A stretch of 22,604 nucleotides of DNA from Stentor coeruleus (GCA_001970955.1 MPUH01001158.1:1-22604); one strand, 5' to 3'; positions 9,676 to 18,591 are shown, counted from the stretch's first letter. Notes: a model not told the origin generated them from the letters alone. Numbers and translations are program-made.

Positions 9676-10917
9676 TTATCTGTTGCTATAAATGAACGCT
9701 AATTCATAAGTAGTATATTCTCTAGAGCAAATCTTGCAAAAAGGACGCGGATTCTCTCCAAAATCTTTCGCCCTACAACTAATACAAAGGGTATGATTAG
9801 GACAAGCAATTGAGCAATTTTTCTTAACCTTGCATCCTTCACAATTCAACCATTTCGAATATATAAAATACTGATTTGGTGGAGAATCTAATAAATTGAA
9901 GTTCATACAAAGCAGCTTAAATGCTTTGTTTTGCAGGCCAGCTTTATCACTTAAAGTAAGTATGCTTTTCAATTCATTTTCAGTTACTGTAACTTGAAGT
10001 AAAGTTTCACATAAACACTTAAAAAGTTTTTCAGGAATTTTTGGTCTTTGAATTTTAGTTTCTACATCAACAGGAATTTTTTTTTCCTCCAAATTTATTT
10101 GATTATCCTTATTTTCACTACTTTGTCCTAAACCACTAGCCATAATCTCAGTTTTTTCTACTTTTTCACTTTCTATATCATTTTTAATATCCTGCTTTTG
10201 CACACAACTTTTTTCTTTTTCAACTTGCTTTGGTTCTTCTATATTTTCGACTACCCACAAACGCTCAGCTAGGTCTGGTGTATAATAAAATGGGTGCCCA
10301 GCATTCATCGTATTAGGTTTACTAATGATACTTTTGAATTTATTATGGTATAACAAGCCGTATAAATCCTTACCTTCTTGAATTTGCTTATAAAAGTATG
10401 CGACTCTTATATTTTCATCTTCAGATTTCGTGAAAATGCTGTCATTTCCATTAGAATCTCTAGTAAAAAAACACAATTTATATCTTGCGCTGAAAAATTC
10501 TAAAAAAGTTTCCTTTAAAACAAAATCTCTAAGTATCGAATCTTTCTCAGAATGGTAAAACTTTATAAGGATTTCTTTTAATATATCAACAAAAACCTCT
10601 AAAAACTTATCATCTGCTAATACATTGTAAATATTTTCCAGAGCTACCTCAGTATCTAATTTAGATAAATCTTCAAGGAATGCAGCAACTTGTGCTATAG
10701 TTTCTGAATTATCTTTTTTCAATGATGATTTAATGTCGTATTGAAATGAATTCCAAACTATTGCATAAAGTGTAGAGTTTTTATGTCTGAAGATTGTATC
10801 GAGAAAAAATACAGCAAAACATTTTAAAAACCCATCTTTTTGATCAGCAGGAGTAAACCACATGCAGAAAGGACCAAACTCTATTGGTTGGCACTTCAAG
10901 TTGAAAAATATTTCCAT
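9676..10917 (-). CDS. C-terminal RING-HC protein, probable E3 ubiquitin ligase, 413 aa
   Basis: The last 55 residues contain a complete C3HC4 RING spacing: C359-x2-C362-x9-C372-x2-H375-x2-C378-x2-C381-x12-C394-x2-C397. This fold normally recruits a ubiquitin-charged E2, so the protein is probably an E3 ligase. Residues 1 to about 225 form a helical, hydrophobic-rich N-terminal region that I do not recognise and may select substrate. Residues 227-290 are a charged Lys/Glu linker, and 295-350 a second helical segment. Single exon, stop TAA. It is divergent from the small ORF at 10978, with 60 bases between the two ATGs. No signal peptide or clear membrane helix. Confidence 0.8.
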   Translation of the reverse strand: MEIFFNLKCQPIEFGPFCMWFTPADQKDGFLKCFAVFFLDTIFRHKNSTLYAIVWNSFQYDIKSSLKKDNSETIAQVAAFLEDLSKLDTEVALENIYNVLADDKFLEVFVDILKEILIKFYHSEKDSILRDFVLKETFLEFFSARYKLCFFTRDSNGNDSIFTKSEDENIRVAYFYKQIQEGKDLYGLLYHNKFKSIISKPNTMNAGHPFYYTPDLAERLWVVENIEEPKQVEKEKSCVQKQDIKNDIESEKVEKTEIMASGLGQSSENKDNQINLEEKKIPVDVETKIQRPKIPEKLFKCLCETLLQVTVTENELKSILTLSDKAGLQNKAFKLLCMNFNLLDSPPNQYFIYSKWLNCEGCKVKKNCSIACPNHTLCISCRAKDFGENPRPFCKICSREYTTYELAFIYSNR

Positions 10918-10977
10918 TTATAGAAGAATTCATAAAAGTGTATAACATATTTAGAGTTTAATTGTAAACAAGATAAA
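10918..10977. promoter_or_regulatory. 60-base shared upstream region of two divergent genes
   Basis: This AT-rich spacer separates the ATG of the RING gene (minus) from the ATG of the 101-residue ORF (plus). If both are expressed, both promoters and 5' UTRs must fit in or beside 60 bases. No specific TATA or initiator motif can be singled out in such AT-rich DNA. Confidence 0.45.
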
Positions 10978-11283
10978 ATGAATGAACATGATTGGGAATT
11001 TTTCTGCTGTAACTCACCAATGCTAGTGAGTAAAGAAGAACAGCCTAAGGTTAGGGTTAATCCTAGGCTGCAAGGGATAATTTCAAAGCTCAATTTTGCA
11101 TATTTGGAAAAAAGCCCAAGAAAAAAGGATCCGGTTTGCCCTACTAAGCCTAAAGCGAAATCTTTGAGTAGACCGATTAAGAAAGTCCAGCCATGTATGC
11201 CTAAGAATATGTTTTCGAAAAATATTATGGTTAGACAGATTTTAACTAGTAGGACTACGATATGTAAAAGTCCACACAAATAA
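10978..11283 (+). CDS. Small basic protein of unknown function, 101 aa
   Basis: The frame starts MNEHDWEFFCC and ends TAA. The product is rich in Lys, Pro and Ser (for example KSPRKKDPVCPTKPKAK near residues 45-61), with five Cys and no recognised domain. The overlapping minus-strand frame of 127 codons is hydrophobic, as antisense frames often are, and would overlap the start of the RING gene; the + frame is preferred because of its AAAATG context, GC content above its flanks, and the C-poor DNA that begins right after its stop. Confidence 0.6.
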   Translation: MNEHDWEFFCCNSPMLVSKEEQPKVRVNPRLQGIISKLNFAYLEKSPRKKDPVCPTKPKAKSLSRPIKKVQPCMPKNMFSKNIMVRQILTSRTTICKSPHK

Positions 11284-12012
11284 TATAATTATCATATTAA
11301 GCTTTTAAGAAGAATGCAAGAAAAAAATAGTGGGAAGAGTTTGAGTTAGATTATCATTAGTTGGGTTATGTTGTATAGGATCGGTAGCGAAATATTTGAG
11401 GATTTAGGATTTTAGAGGTATTGATTAAGTATGGATATATGTTTAAATCTGGTAATGTTGGTTTTTAGGAAAAATGGGAATTTTGAGTAGGTTTGGATAT
11501 AAGAGGAGGGAATTTGTATATAGATATTGATGCTATATGAAAAAGACGTTGTTTGATTAGAAAATTGTTTTTGGTAGATTTGATAAAAGTTGGTGTTTAG
11601 GTTTATTAGATTAGTTGAGTATAAATAAAATTTGGTATGAGTGAGTATTTATGGGAATTTTAAATAATTTTAATGAAGAAACTTGTTGGTTTATAAATAA
11701 TCATGTGAGCTTAATAACAGATTTTAAGTTGAGTAGTTATTTATTTCAGCTTTTAGGAATTATGCTTTATAAAAACAGGCTATTTCTTAATTAACTTCTT
11801 TTCACCTTTACAGCTTTAAATAAACTAGCATATTGTATACCTTCACAATACATATTATCCTTAATAAGCAGGTTTCTAAGATTCATAACAATCATCATTT
11901 CTCATAATTTTTCAATCACAGCCACATCTTATAATCCATTAAACCAAGCCTTCTAAAACACCGAAGTTTAGTTTTCATCTCTAAATTCCATTTATTAAAT
12001 ATCAACTTATTA
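11284..12012. other. Intergenic region with strand-skew switch
   Basis: No gene seen. 11300-11650 is G-rich and C-poor on the + strand; 11750-12012 is C-rich and G-poor. It lies between two convergent genes, so it holds only 3' flanks. That the skew is the same here as in tandem and divergent gaps shows that it does not follow gene direction. Confidence 0.6.
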
Positions 12013-13785
12013 TTACTGCCCATCACTGTTTTTTTCAAATACAAACTGGAATACTTTAGGGGCCATCATCTTAAAGCCTATATTACGATTGATCAAAGCT
12101 TTACTATCAAAGTAGCCATTAATAATTCTAGCAGTAGGATGAAGCTGTTTAGCATTAATAGGTTTATTATTATCATCATAATAAACCAATGGGGGGAATA
12201 TCGGTGCTCTACTGCTTTTATATTTTTTAATCGAAGGTTTTGATAATCGTTCAAAAACTGTATTATTAGGTCTTTCTGTCTCAGTTGGTGATACTAATAT
12301 AGGTATTGAGCTGCATCTAGTTCTCATTATTTCATCATCTTTATTTTTTTCTATAATTTGATGCTTTTTTTGCTCTTTGACATCTTTGACGCTTTGGACT
12401 TTTCGTGGGATTTTTTCTCTTTCTCTTTCTCTTTCTTTTTCCTTTTCTTGAATTAATACTTTTTTAGATTTTGCTAAATTACCTCCAGTCCATTCTTGAT
12501 ACATGTCATTTGCGTAGTTTATGTATTTTTGATAGACTTCTGTACTTTCAGATGGGTATATTTTTCTAAAACTCCCTAAGTGCTTTTGTTCCCATCTATC
12601 GCGTTTTTGTTTTAAAAGATTTGATTTGATTTGTCGCTCTTCTTTTGAATCCTTTTCTAGTTTGCCTGTTACAGCACGTTTGAGGATGAGCTCTTTTTGT
12701 TTTTTTAAATAAGCTTTGCGCTCACGGGAAGTTATGTTCATGAGGACTAAGGCATCACGAATCACGTGTTTTTTGATTTTCCAGTCTAGGGGTGAGTCTG
12801 TAGTAAAAGATGGGGTATGATTTACTTCTAAGACATAAGGCCGACCTTTAGAATCTAAAATAACATCAAAGCCTAGTACTTCAAAACACATAGCATTAGC
12901 AGTATCTTCAGGTTGACAGCTTCTATAATGATGTGCAAGTGTCGGTTGTATCGAGCATAAAGTTTTTATAATTGAATCATCAATACTTTTCTTCAAAGCT
13001 TCAACATCATAACCCATTTCACTTAAATGATCATACGTAGATTGAAGACTTCTCTTATGTCCAGAATCATCATCATCTGGATCTTCATTATGGACAAAGT
13101 TTGGATTATTCTTATTCACCGCATAATTCGTCAAATGCATGCACATATCCTCAAAATTATTCTGAGTAGGCTTCGAATATTCTTCAGTTGCAAAACGAGT
13201 CAATCCATCCTCATGGACAAAAATCCTTAAAGGATCGCAGCCAGCAACCAACACATAAATCCTCAAGTCAAATTTCAAGTTCTCAATAAGATAAGGTTTA
13301 TTCAAATATTCTTGTACAACAAATCTACCATTAGGGTCAATACTGTCAAGCTTTTTAGTAAGAAAAATCCCTCTTCCTTGACATGAGGCTTCAGGTTTAA
13401 CTATTAAATAACAGTTTTTTTTGTTTTGCATGAAAAGTTTTAAATCATTCAAGTCGCAAGGATAAAGCCAAGACCTTGGGAAAAAATTGTACTCGTTTGG
13501 GAATTTTTTTTTAAGTTTTGAGAGGTTCATTGCTAGATAGTTTTTCCGAGATATTGCATACATGCCTGGAAAGTGGTTAATTTTCTGGTAAGGGTGCATT
13601 TTAGCGAGTTTTTCTGGGGGAACTGCACAATCTGTCCATAAAATGTCCCATTTTTCATCTTCTTCGTCGTTGGAAAGCTTCCAACCGAAGATTTTTTCCC
13701 CAACATGCTTAACAATTTCATAACGGGTAAAAGCGATATTGCAGGTGATGTTATTATTTTTCTTTATTGTGGGTTTCACATCCAT
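12013..13785 (-). CDS. Tubulin tyrosine ligase-like protein, TTLL6/7/13-type polyglutamylase, 590 aa
   Basis: A full ATP-grasp TTL domain spans about residues 15-350. It has QKINHFPGM (67-75), the nucleotide-binding lysine in KPEASCQGRGIF (130-141), FDLRIYVLV (172-180) with the catalytic-fold Asp and Arg, MHLTNYAVNK (216-225), and the metal/ATP-binding LEVNHTPSF (319-327). Immediately after, a basic helical stretch (SRERKAYLKKQKELILKR, 353-370) matches the cationic microtubule-binding segment of autonomous glutamylases such as TTLL6 and TTLL7. The known role is addition of glutamate chains to tubulin tails in cilia and cortical microtubules. The C-terminal 170 residues are charged and disordered, with an EKERERER run encoded by a TTTCTC-type repeat. 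Single exon, stop TAA. Subfamily is inferred. Confidence 0.93.
   Translation of the reverse strand: MDVKPTIKKNNNITCNIAFTRYEIVKHVGEKIFGWKLSNDEEDEKWDILWTDCAVPPEKLAKMHPYQKINHFPGMYAISRKNYLAMNLSKLKKKFPNEYNFFPRSWLYPCDLNDLKLFMQNKKNCYLIVKPEASCQGRGIFLTKKLDSIDPNGRFVVQEYLNKPYLIENLKFDLRIYVLVAGCDPLRIFVHEDGLTRFATEEYSKPTQNNFEDMCMHLTNYAVNKNNPNFVHNEDPDDDDSGHKRSLQSTYDHLSEMGYDVEALKKSIDDSIIKTLCSIQPTLAHHYRSCQPEDTANAMCFEVLGFDVILDSKGRPYVLEVNHTPSFTTDSPLDWKIKKHVIRDALVLMNITSRERKAYLKKQKELILKRAVTGKLEKDSKEERQIKSNLLKQKRDRWEQKHLGSFRKIYPSESTEVYQKYINYANDMYQEWTGGNLAKSKKVLIQEKEKEREREREKIPRKVQSVKDVKEQKKHQIIEKNKDDEIMRTRCSSIPILVSPTETERPNNTVFERLSKPSIKKYKSSRAPIFPPLVYYDDNNKPINAKQLHPTARIINGYFDSKALINRNIGFKMMAPKVFQFVFEKNSDGQ
12414..12446. 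repeat. Short CTTTCT microsatellite inside the TTLL gene
   Basis: The + strand has several copies of a TTTCTC-like hexamer; on the coding strand this is GAGAAA, giving alternating Glu/Lys and Glu/Arg residues. A similar tract is found in the SR gene at 16581-16614. Confidence 0.7.
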
Positions 13786-14821
13786 TTTTTATTATATTGG
13801 AAAAACTATGGGTTAGATAAAATAAGTTATATGGAATTGGTGAATATGTGACTGATGAATAAAGATGAATCAGGATGGAGTGAACGATTTTTGGTTTTTG
13901 TGAAGAAGAGTTTTTGTGCTTGGGTTTGGATTATGAAAAATAATGTAGGTGAGGTTTTTAGATTAAGTTTGTGTGTAGAGAATATATGTGGATAGTTTGC
14001 TATTATATAGAACCAGCAAATTTATTATACATATGTTATAATAACTTAATACCTACTATTAAAAAGACATTAAAATATAATCAATCATAATATTTTCATT
14101 CTATGTTCTTTAAAGCATGAACTTCCAATTCTAATCTGAAAAAAATAAATAAGCTAAGGCAAACATGAAAATCACTATATCACTAATCTATATTATTTGA
14201 ACCACTCTTCAAATTACTCCGCATCAAATATGCAGCATCTTTTCAAATCAGTCTCAACCTCATAGTCATANCATTAAAATATAATCAATCATAATATTTT
14301 CATTCTATGTTCTTTAAAGCATGAACTTCCAATTCCAATCTGAAAAAAATAAATAAGCTAAGGCAAACATGAAAATCACTATAGTGACACTAATCTATAT
14401 TATTTGAACCACTCTTCAAATTACTCCGCATCAAATATGCAGCATCTTTTCAAATCAGTCTCAACCTCATAGTCATATAAAAAAAATATTATAAACTTCA
14501 ACCTTTTTAGCAAATATCTCTATATAAAAACAACCTCAAAAGCAGCAGTTCAGCATCCTCAAATATTTCTGATATTATATTTTTTTTCGATACATTTTTT
14601 TCCTGTCAATTTTATTCTGAACTTTTCTCAGTTTATCCTCATCGATTTTTTTATAGGAATTTTAATAAATACTTTTTTCATATAGCAAATCCTAAAAATA
14701 ACGCAGATTTGTCTGTATAATAGCTTTAAAAAGACTCTGAAGCTGTTTTCCTTAACAATTTATCATCTCTTAATAATATTTTTAAATCTTCTACTATAAT
14801 AAAAAGAAAAAAAATGTTATT
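13786..14821. other. Intergenic region with strand-skew switch and one assembly duplication
   Basis: No gene seen. 13801-13980 has about 51 G to 5 C on the + strand; 14041-14220 has about 31 C to 10 G, and the C-rich state continues towards 14760. The duplication 14068-14477 falls in the C-rich part. Confidence 0.6.
14068..14477. repeat. About 203-base direct duplication across N at 14271
   Basis: 14068-14270 and 14272-14477 correspond, with a single-base change (TTCTAATC versus TTCCAATC) and a 3-base length difference (CTATATCACT versus CTATAGTGACACT). This is an unmerged contig overlap carrying an indel, likely two haplotypes. Confidence 0.85.
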
Positions 14822-15349
14822 TTAGATATCTAGATTTTTATCAAAAAGCTTATACCGAGCTAGTTTAAGATTCAAGTTTTCATTTACCTTTGTAAAAGCT
14901 TTACATTTTGAGCACAGAGTTTCTTTTGTCTCCATTTCAGACAATTTTTTTTCATAAAATTTCTTCATTTCATCATACCGATGCTGCCATATCTGGTCCA
15001 AAGCATTACGTTCTTGGATGATTTTCTTATCAACATCATCAAGTGAGAGTTTATTATCAGAGTTTTCTTGAAGGATTAGCATTTTGATATGATACTTTTT
15101 GAGGAAATCCTTTTGTATTTGCTTTTCTATTTTGCGCTCTTCTTCACATTGAAGTAATTTTATATGAGCTTCAGTGAGTTTTGATTTCATTTTTAAAATT
15201 TTTCTTTGAAGAAGGTTTATGGTTTGTTGAGAACTGGGTGAACTGTTTCTAGTTCCTAATGATGAGTTTACTGTACTGTGGGCAAGCCTTCCACATCTAG
15301 ATAAGACCTTTTTACTGCTCTTTGATTTTTCACTTAGTTTCATTTTCAA
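14822..15349 (-). CDS. Coiled-coil protein with a CxxC motif, 175 aa
   Basis: Residues 1-45 are basic and Ser-rich; residues 42 to about 95 and 105-145 have coiled-coil heptads rich in Lys, Glu, Leu and Gln. CSKC at 146-149 could bind zinc or form a disulfide, but only one pair is present. The C-terminus (150-175) is a short helix. Two Met codons (1 and 3) are possible starts. The stop is TAA. It lies downstream of the divergent small ORF at 15771 and could be cytoskeletal, but no family is recognised. Confidence 0.75.
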   Translation of the reverse strand: MKMKLSEKSKSSKKVLSRCGRLAHSTVNSSLGTRNSSPSSQQTINLLQRKILKMKSKLTEAHIKLLQCEEERKIEKQIQKDFLKKYHIKMLILQENSDNKLSLDDVDKKIIQERNALDQIWQHRYDEMKKFYEKKLSEMETKETLCSKCKAFTKVNENLNLKLARYKLFDKNLDI

Positions 15350-15770
15350 TGAAATATTAAATCTTATATCTAAGCTGAGATGTATAAGTTTGTATTATGA
15401 TAAACATCATTTAGGTATTTTTATTTTGTGATTACTTATATGATAATTTTCATAGTCTATCTTTTACATAGATCATATATCATTCACTACATACCCTGAA
15501 TATTTATTTAGTTTACTAATAAAAACACCTTGCAGTCACATCTAACTCGATAATTTTACTTAAAATATATCAGCATAACCAAAACTTATTCGCATTATAT
15601 CATTCCAACAAACTAACACAAAATTATTTTCTAATTACCAAACTTTTTACCTTTATTTCATATTTTTTTCACCACATCTCCATATATTCTCATACAAACC
15701 CTTATCCTCATACTATATTTATAAGCATCCCTATTATTTATATATGTATTATCAATAGTAGTTTATAATT
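15350..15770. other. Divergent intergenic region, strongly G-poor on its right side
   Basis: This separates the start codons of the 14822-15349 gene and the 59-residue ORF. From about 15480 to 15760 the + strand has very few G bases and many C, the pattern seen immediately left of established genes. That supports a real gene at 15771. Confidence 0.55.
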
Positions 15771-15950
15771 ATGGAAGAGAAATCAGATGCACATAGATTA
15801 AGTTTGGAGTCACAGCCTATAAAAATGACCAGAAAAGTCTCATTTAGAGATGAGCAGACAAGCCAAAAAATCGCTGATGTGCATCTTGTGACTAAGTACA
15901 TTTCAAGTGATGATAAAGGATCTAGTTGCTTGAAGTGCCAACTACTTTAG
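15771..15950 (+). CDS. 59-residue protein with CaaX-like C-terminus
   Basis: ATG at 15771 (context TTATAATTATGG) opens a 59-codon frame ending in TAG. The product is hydrophilic, with a basic middle (MTRKVSFRDEQTS) and a C-terminus CLKCQLL. The final CQLL fits the CaaX prenylation pattern, with Leu last favouring geranylgeranylation, and the second Cys three residues before it could be acylated. If so, the peptide would be membrane-attached. The frame is short enough to arise by chance, but the G-depleted left flank and the rise in GC inside the frame argue for a gene. No homologue recognised. Confidence 0.5.
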   Translation: MEEKSDAHRLSLESQPIKMTRKVSFRDEQTSQKIADVHLVTKYISSDDKGSSCLKCQLL

Positions 15951-16539
15951 GACCGATACTTAATAATTAGTAAGCATAAGCCAAATTGAAGTTTTGATTG
16001 AAATGCACAGCCTAATCATTCTTCCACAATTTTTTTTTGGTTTTCACTTGCTTGAATTCTCCTATGTAAATAATTATATAATTCTAGTATTTCCTTACAA
16101 TGTTTATGATTAATCTCCACAATCAGGATTTTTCTTATTTCTCCTACTGATTTGCCTACATTTAACTAATTATTTTCCCTTAGAAAACAATTTTTCTCTT
16201 CATCTTTAATCAGCTTTACCCACCTAAAACATGAAGTGCATAGAATCCTTCTAAAATTTCTCAACACAAACTGTTCTATTATCTAAACCTCAATCATCCC
16301 TCTCTTTTCAACCTAAATTCATCTTAATTTTCACCTTAATTTCCTATTCTATAATCACACCAAGCATTTTCTAGAAATCACTCAAATCATATCTAAATAA
16401 TTCTCTTAATCCTTGTCAAATTCTTCCTATCAAATTTCACCATAAAAAACCTAATATCTAGTTTAAAATCCACATATAAAAAACCTTATATTATCTAAAA
16501 ATCTAAAAACTAAATCTCATACTCTTGATGACTAAATAT
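15951..16539. other. G-poor intergenic region between convergent genes
   Basis: No gene seen. 16201-16500 has about 73 C to 10 G on the + strand. It includes 3' flanks of the small + ORF and of the SR gene. No RNA gene or terminator-like hairpin stands out. Confidence 0.6.
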
Positions 16540-17065
16540 CTAATACTGTTCTTGTGATTTCGGGGTTTCACTATAAGGGCTTCTCTCTTTCTCTTTCTCT
16601 TTTTCTTTCTCTTTAGAACTACTTGATAAAGATTTTCTTGGTGAACGAGATCTTGACGCTTTGCAGTCACGTTTTATATGCCCTGAGCCTCCGCATTTGT
16701 AGCACTTTCCTCGGCAATCATCTTCTTTGCATTCGTTTGCCCTTGCTATATATTACCAGTGTCCAGGTTTATGACAGTTATAGCATACGTCATCGCTTTT
16801 CGGCCCTTTTCTTCGGTCTCTACGTAGACCAGCATATTCGACTATGATGCGAGATCCGTCATATGATCGATTGTCCATGTGATAAATTGCGTCTTCAGCG
16901 TCTCGTGGGTCTGAGTACTCCTGTCTCTCCACCTACAATGAAAGCATAATCGTGTTTGATCTCTAAGTCTCGAATTCTTCCGTATCTTGAGAAATCCTTC
17001 TCTAAATCCCGTGCTCGAGTCCTTCTGCTAAGTCTTCCAATGTAAATACGGCATTTGTCCGGCAT
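16540..17065 (-). CDS. SR splicing factor with RRM and two CCHC zinc knuckles (RS2Z-like), 164 aa
   Basis: Three exons (16937-17065, 16757-16920, 16540-16741) join to 164 residues. An RRM covers about 5-75, with RNP2 RIYIGRL (6-12) and RNP1 DYAFIEYS (39-46). Two zinc knuckles follow: C89-x2-C92-x4-H97-x4-C102 and C111-x2-C114-x4-H119-x4-C124. The tail is Arg/Ser-rich ([14 protein letters not shown]) and then a Lys/Glu repeat. Such proteins bind pre-mRNA and recruit the spliceosome through the RS tail, which is regulated by phosphorylation. The two-knuckle layout resembles plant RS2Z proteins; animal SRSF7 has one. The RS tail is unusually short. Splicing is essential: intron 1 shifts the frame and intron 2 contains an in-frame TAA. 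Stop TAG. Confidence 0.92.
16581..16614. repeat. CTTTCT microsatellite inside the SR gene
   Basis: Tandem TTTCTC-like hexamers on the + strand encode the Lys/Glu run at residues 141-150 of the SR protein. The tract is like the one at 12414-12446 in the TTLL gene. Confidence 0.75.
16742..16756 (-). other. 15-base intron 2 of the SR gene
   Basis: On the minus strand it reads GTAATATATAGCAAG. Its removal (phase 2, within Trp98) gives the knuckle [14 protein letters not shown]; retention would put TAA right after HW. The length is a multiple of three, so only the stop codon marks retention. Confidence 0.93.
16921..16936 (-). other. 16-base intron 1 of the SR gene
   Basis: On the minus strand it reads GTAGGTGGAGAGACAG, phase 0 after Ile43. 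Removing exactly 16 bases rebuilds RNP1 (DYAFIEYS) and keeps the RRM in frame. It is unusually GC-rich for an intron in this genome. Confidence 0.92.
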
Positions 17066-17216
17066 TATAATTTGTGTATAATAAGGTGAAAAATATGGAA
17101 TAGGGGCTTTAGAAGATTTTGGATGGGATTATAGGAGAAAGTTATGTGTGANCATTATAATTTGTGTATAATAAGGTGAAAAATATGGAATAGGGGCTTT
17201 AGAAGATTTTGGATGG
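17063..17216. repeat. 64-base direct duplication around N at 17152
   Basis: 17063-17126 and 17153-17216 are identical; 25 unique bases lie between the left copy and the N. Both copies begin exactly at the CAT that is the SR start codon on the minus strand. It is an unmerged contig overlap; the right copy is not a second gene. Confidence 0.8.
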
Positions 17217-17274
17217 ATATAAAAATATAGTATTTAAGTATTTAGCTATGAGCAAAATTATTATATTATATAAT

Positions 17275-18564
17275 TCATGACATCTGTTTTAATAAATCCA
17301 AACTTTTCTGTTTCGCCAAAGATAGCAAGTGCAATGTATCATCGCTTTGTTTCGGTCGATCTTCTAATGGAAGTTTCTGTGAGCATTTAGCTACTGCATT
17401 GTTTAAAGCTAGTTGGATTTCCTCTTTTTCATTCAAAAGTGCCTCAAGTTCTTTAAAGCACATAGCGAGTTTCCCTTTAAGCCTTTTTTCTTTATTTGAA
17501 AAGTCTTTTTTCATCTCATCAATCTCAATTGTATACCTTTTAACAGTAGATTTCAATGTCGAGTTTTCTTTTTCTATATCAGCCATAGTTTTGACTTTTG
17601 TTTTAAGTGAATCGATTTCAAAATCCTTGCTTTTATCTTCTTGTATCAAAGGTTTATCAGCTTTAGCTTTTATCATCTGGTCTTTTAGTTCAATTTCTTT
17701 ATTTAATTCTAGTATTTTTTCACTATATTTCTGAGAGTGGATTTCCATTTCTTTTGAAAACGATTCGATTTCTAATTCATATTGTTTTTGCTGAGCAGTC
17801 ATCTCTTCTAAACATTGTATCAATGCTGTGCGGTCTAAAGATATCTCTTTGTTAGCTTTGCTAAGTATCCCCAGTTCATTTTTCAAATGATAATTTTCTT
17901 CTTCAAGCCGGTTAAGTTCTTCATTATTAGATTCACGTATGATCTGCAATTCCTCACTTTTTATCAAAGCAGCCTCACACTTAGCTTTCAACTCTTCATT
18001 TAAACTCTTATAAATATTTGCAGATTGTGTTACTGATGCCAACTGAATCAATATATCTTGTGAATTATCTTCTTTAATTCCTAACTCTTCTGCTTTAACA
18101 CTACAAGCGTATTTCAAATTTTGTATTTCCCTTTTAAGTTCTTCTATTTGCAAATCTTGCTCAGTGATTTTTTCCATCATATTTACTTTATCACATTTCA
18201 TCTCTTGGATTTTGCTTTGTAAAGCTACATTACATTCTGCTAAATTTTGTCCTTTGATGCCTATAGAAATTTTTTGTTCAAGTTTTCGGCTGTAATCTTT
18301 GATTTCTTGAAGTTCTTTTTCGGCGGCTTGTTTTTGTGAGGAGATTTTTTTCAGGTTGATTTTAGATAGTGTTAAGTCTTTTTCAAGGGTAGAGTTAATT
18401 GTTTGGATTTTGGCTAAGGTATCTTTAGTTTTTGAGAGCTTTTCTTGCAGCTTTGTGTATTCTTTAAAAAGTGTATCGTTTTGGCCTTTAAGCTGTCTTA
18501 CAAACTTATTGCTTGTATCCGTAGCGGGGAAGTTCTTATTTTCTGGTTCATCTTTAGAATTCAT
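17275..18564 (-). CDS. Long coiled-coil protein, 429 aa
   Basis: Nearly the whole protein, from about residue 20 to 390, is predicted coiled coil by eye: dense Leu/Ile heptads with Lys, Glu and Gln and very few Pro or Gly. Breaks occur near 100-108 (GIKGQN) and 305-315. The N-terminus (MNSKDEPENK) and the tail (after 395) are looser. Such rods in ciliates usually serve the cortex, basal bodies or ciliary transport, but there is no motif to choose between these. Stop is TGA, which supports TGA being a true stop. Its ATG lies 27 bases from the stop of the PADR1 gene upstream on the same strand. Confidence 0.82.
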   Translation of the reverse strand: MNSKDEPENKNFPATDTSNKFVRQLKGQNDTLFKEYTKLQEKLSKTKDTLAKIQTINSTLEKDLTLSKINLKKISSQKQAAEKELQEIKDYSRKLEQKISIGIKGQNLAECNVALQSKIQEMKCDKVNMMEKITEQDLQIEELKREIQNLKYACSVKAEELGIKEDNSQDILIQLASVTQSANIYKSLNEELKAKCEAALIKSEELQIIRESNNEELNRLEEENYHLKNELGILSKANKEISLDRTALIQCLEEMTAQQKQYELEIESFSKEMEIHSQKYSEKILELNKEIELKDQMIKAKADKPLIQEDKSKDFEIDSLKTKVKTMADIEKENSTLKSTVKRYTIEIDEMKKDFSNKEKRLKGKLAMCFKELEALLNEKEEIQLALNNAVAKCSQKLPLEDRPKQSDDTLHLLSLAKQKSLDLLKQMS

Positions 18565-18591
18565 TAAAAATATTATAACTTTATACTAACC

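Noticed and set aside
10896..11279. Minus-strand 127-codon hydrophobic frame
   Set aside because: It overlaps the start of the RING gene on the same strand and is antisense to a better-supported + frame; hydrophobic antisense frames are expected opposite Lys-rich genes.
16623..16847. + strand 74-codon frame
   Set aside because: Antisense to the SR gene, whose RRM and zinc knuckles are unmistakable once the introns are removed.
17275..17277. TGA read as tryptophan, as in Blepharisma
   Set aside because: This gene ends at TGA with only three codons before the next stop, and no long frame here needs TGA as a sense codon.
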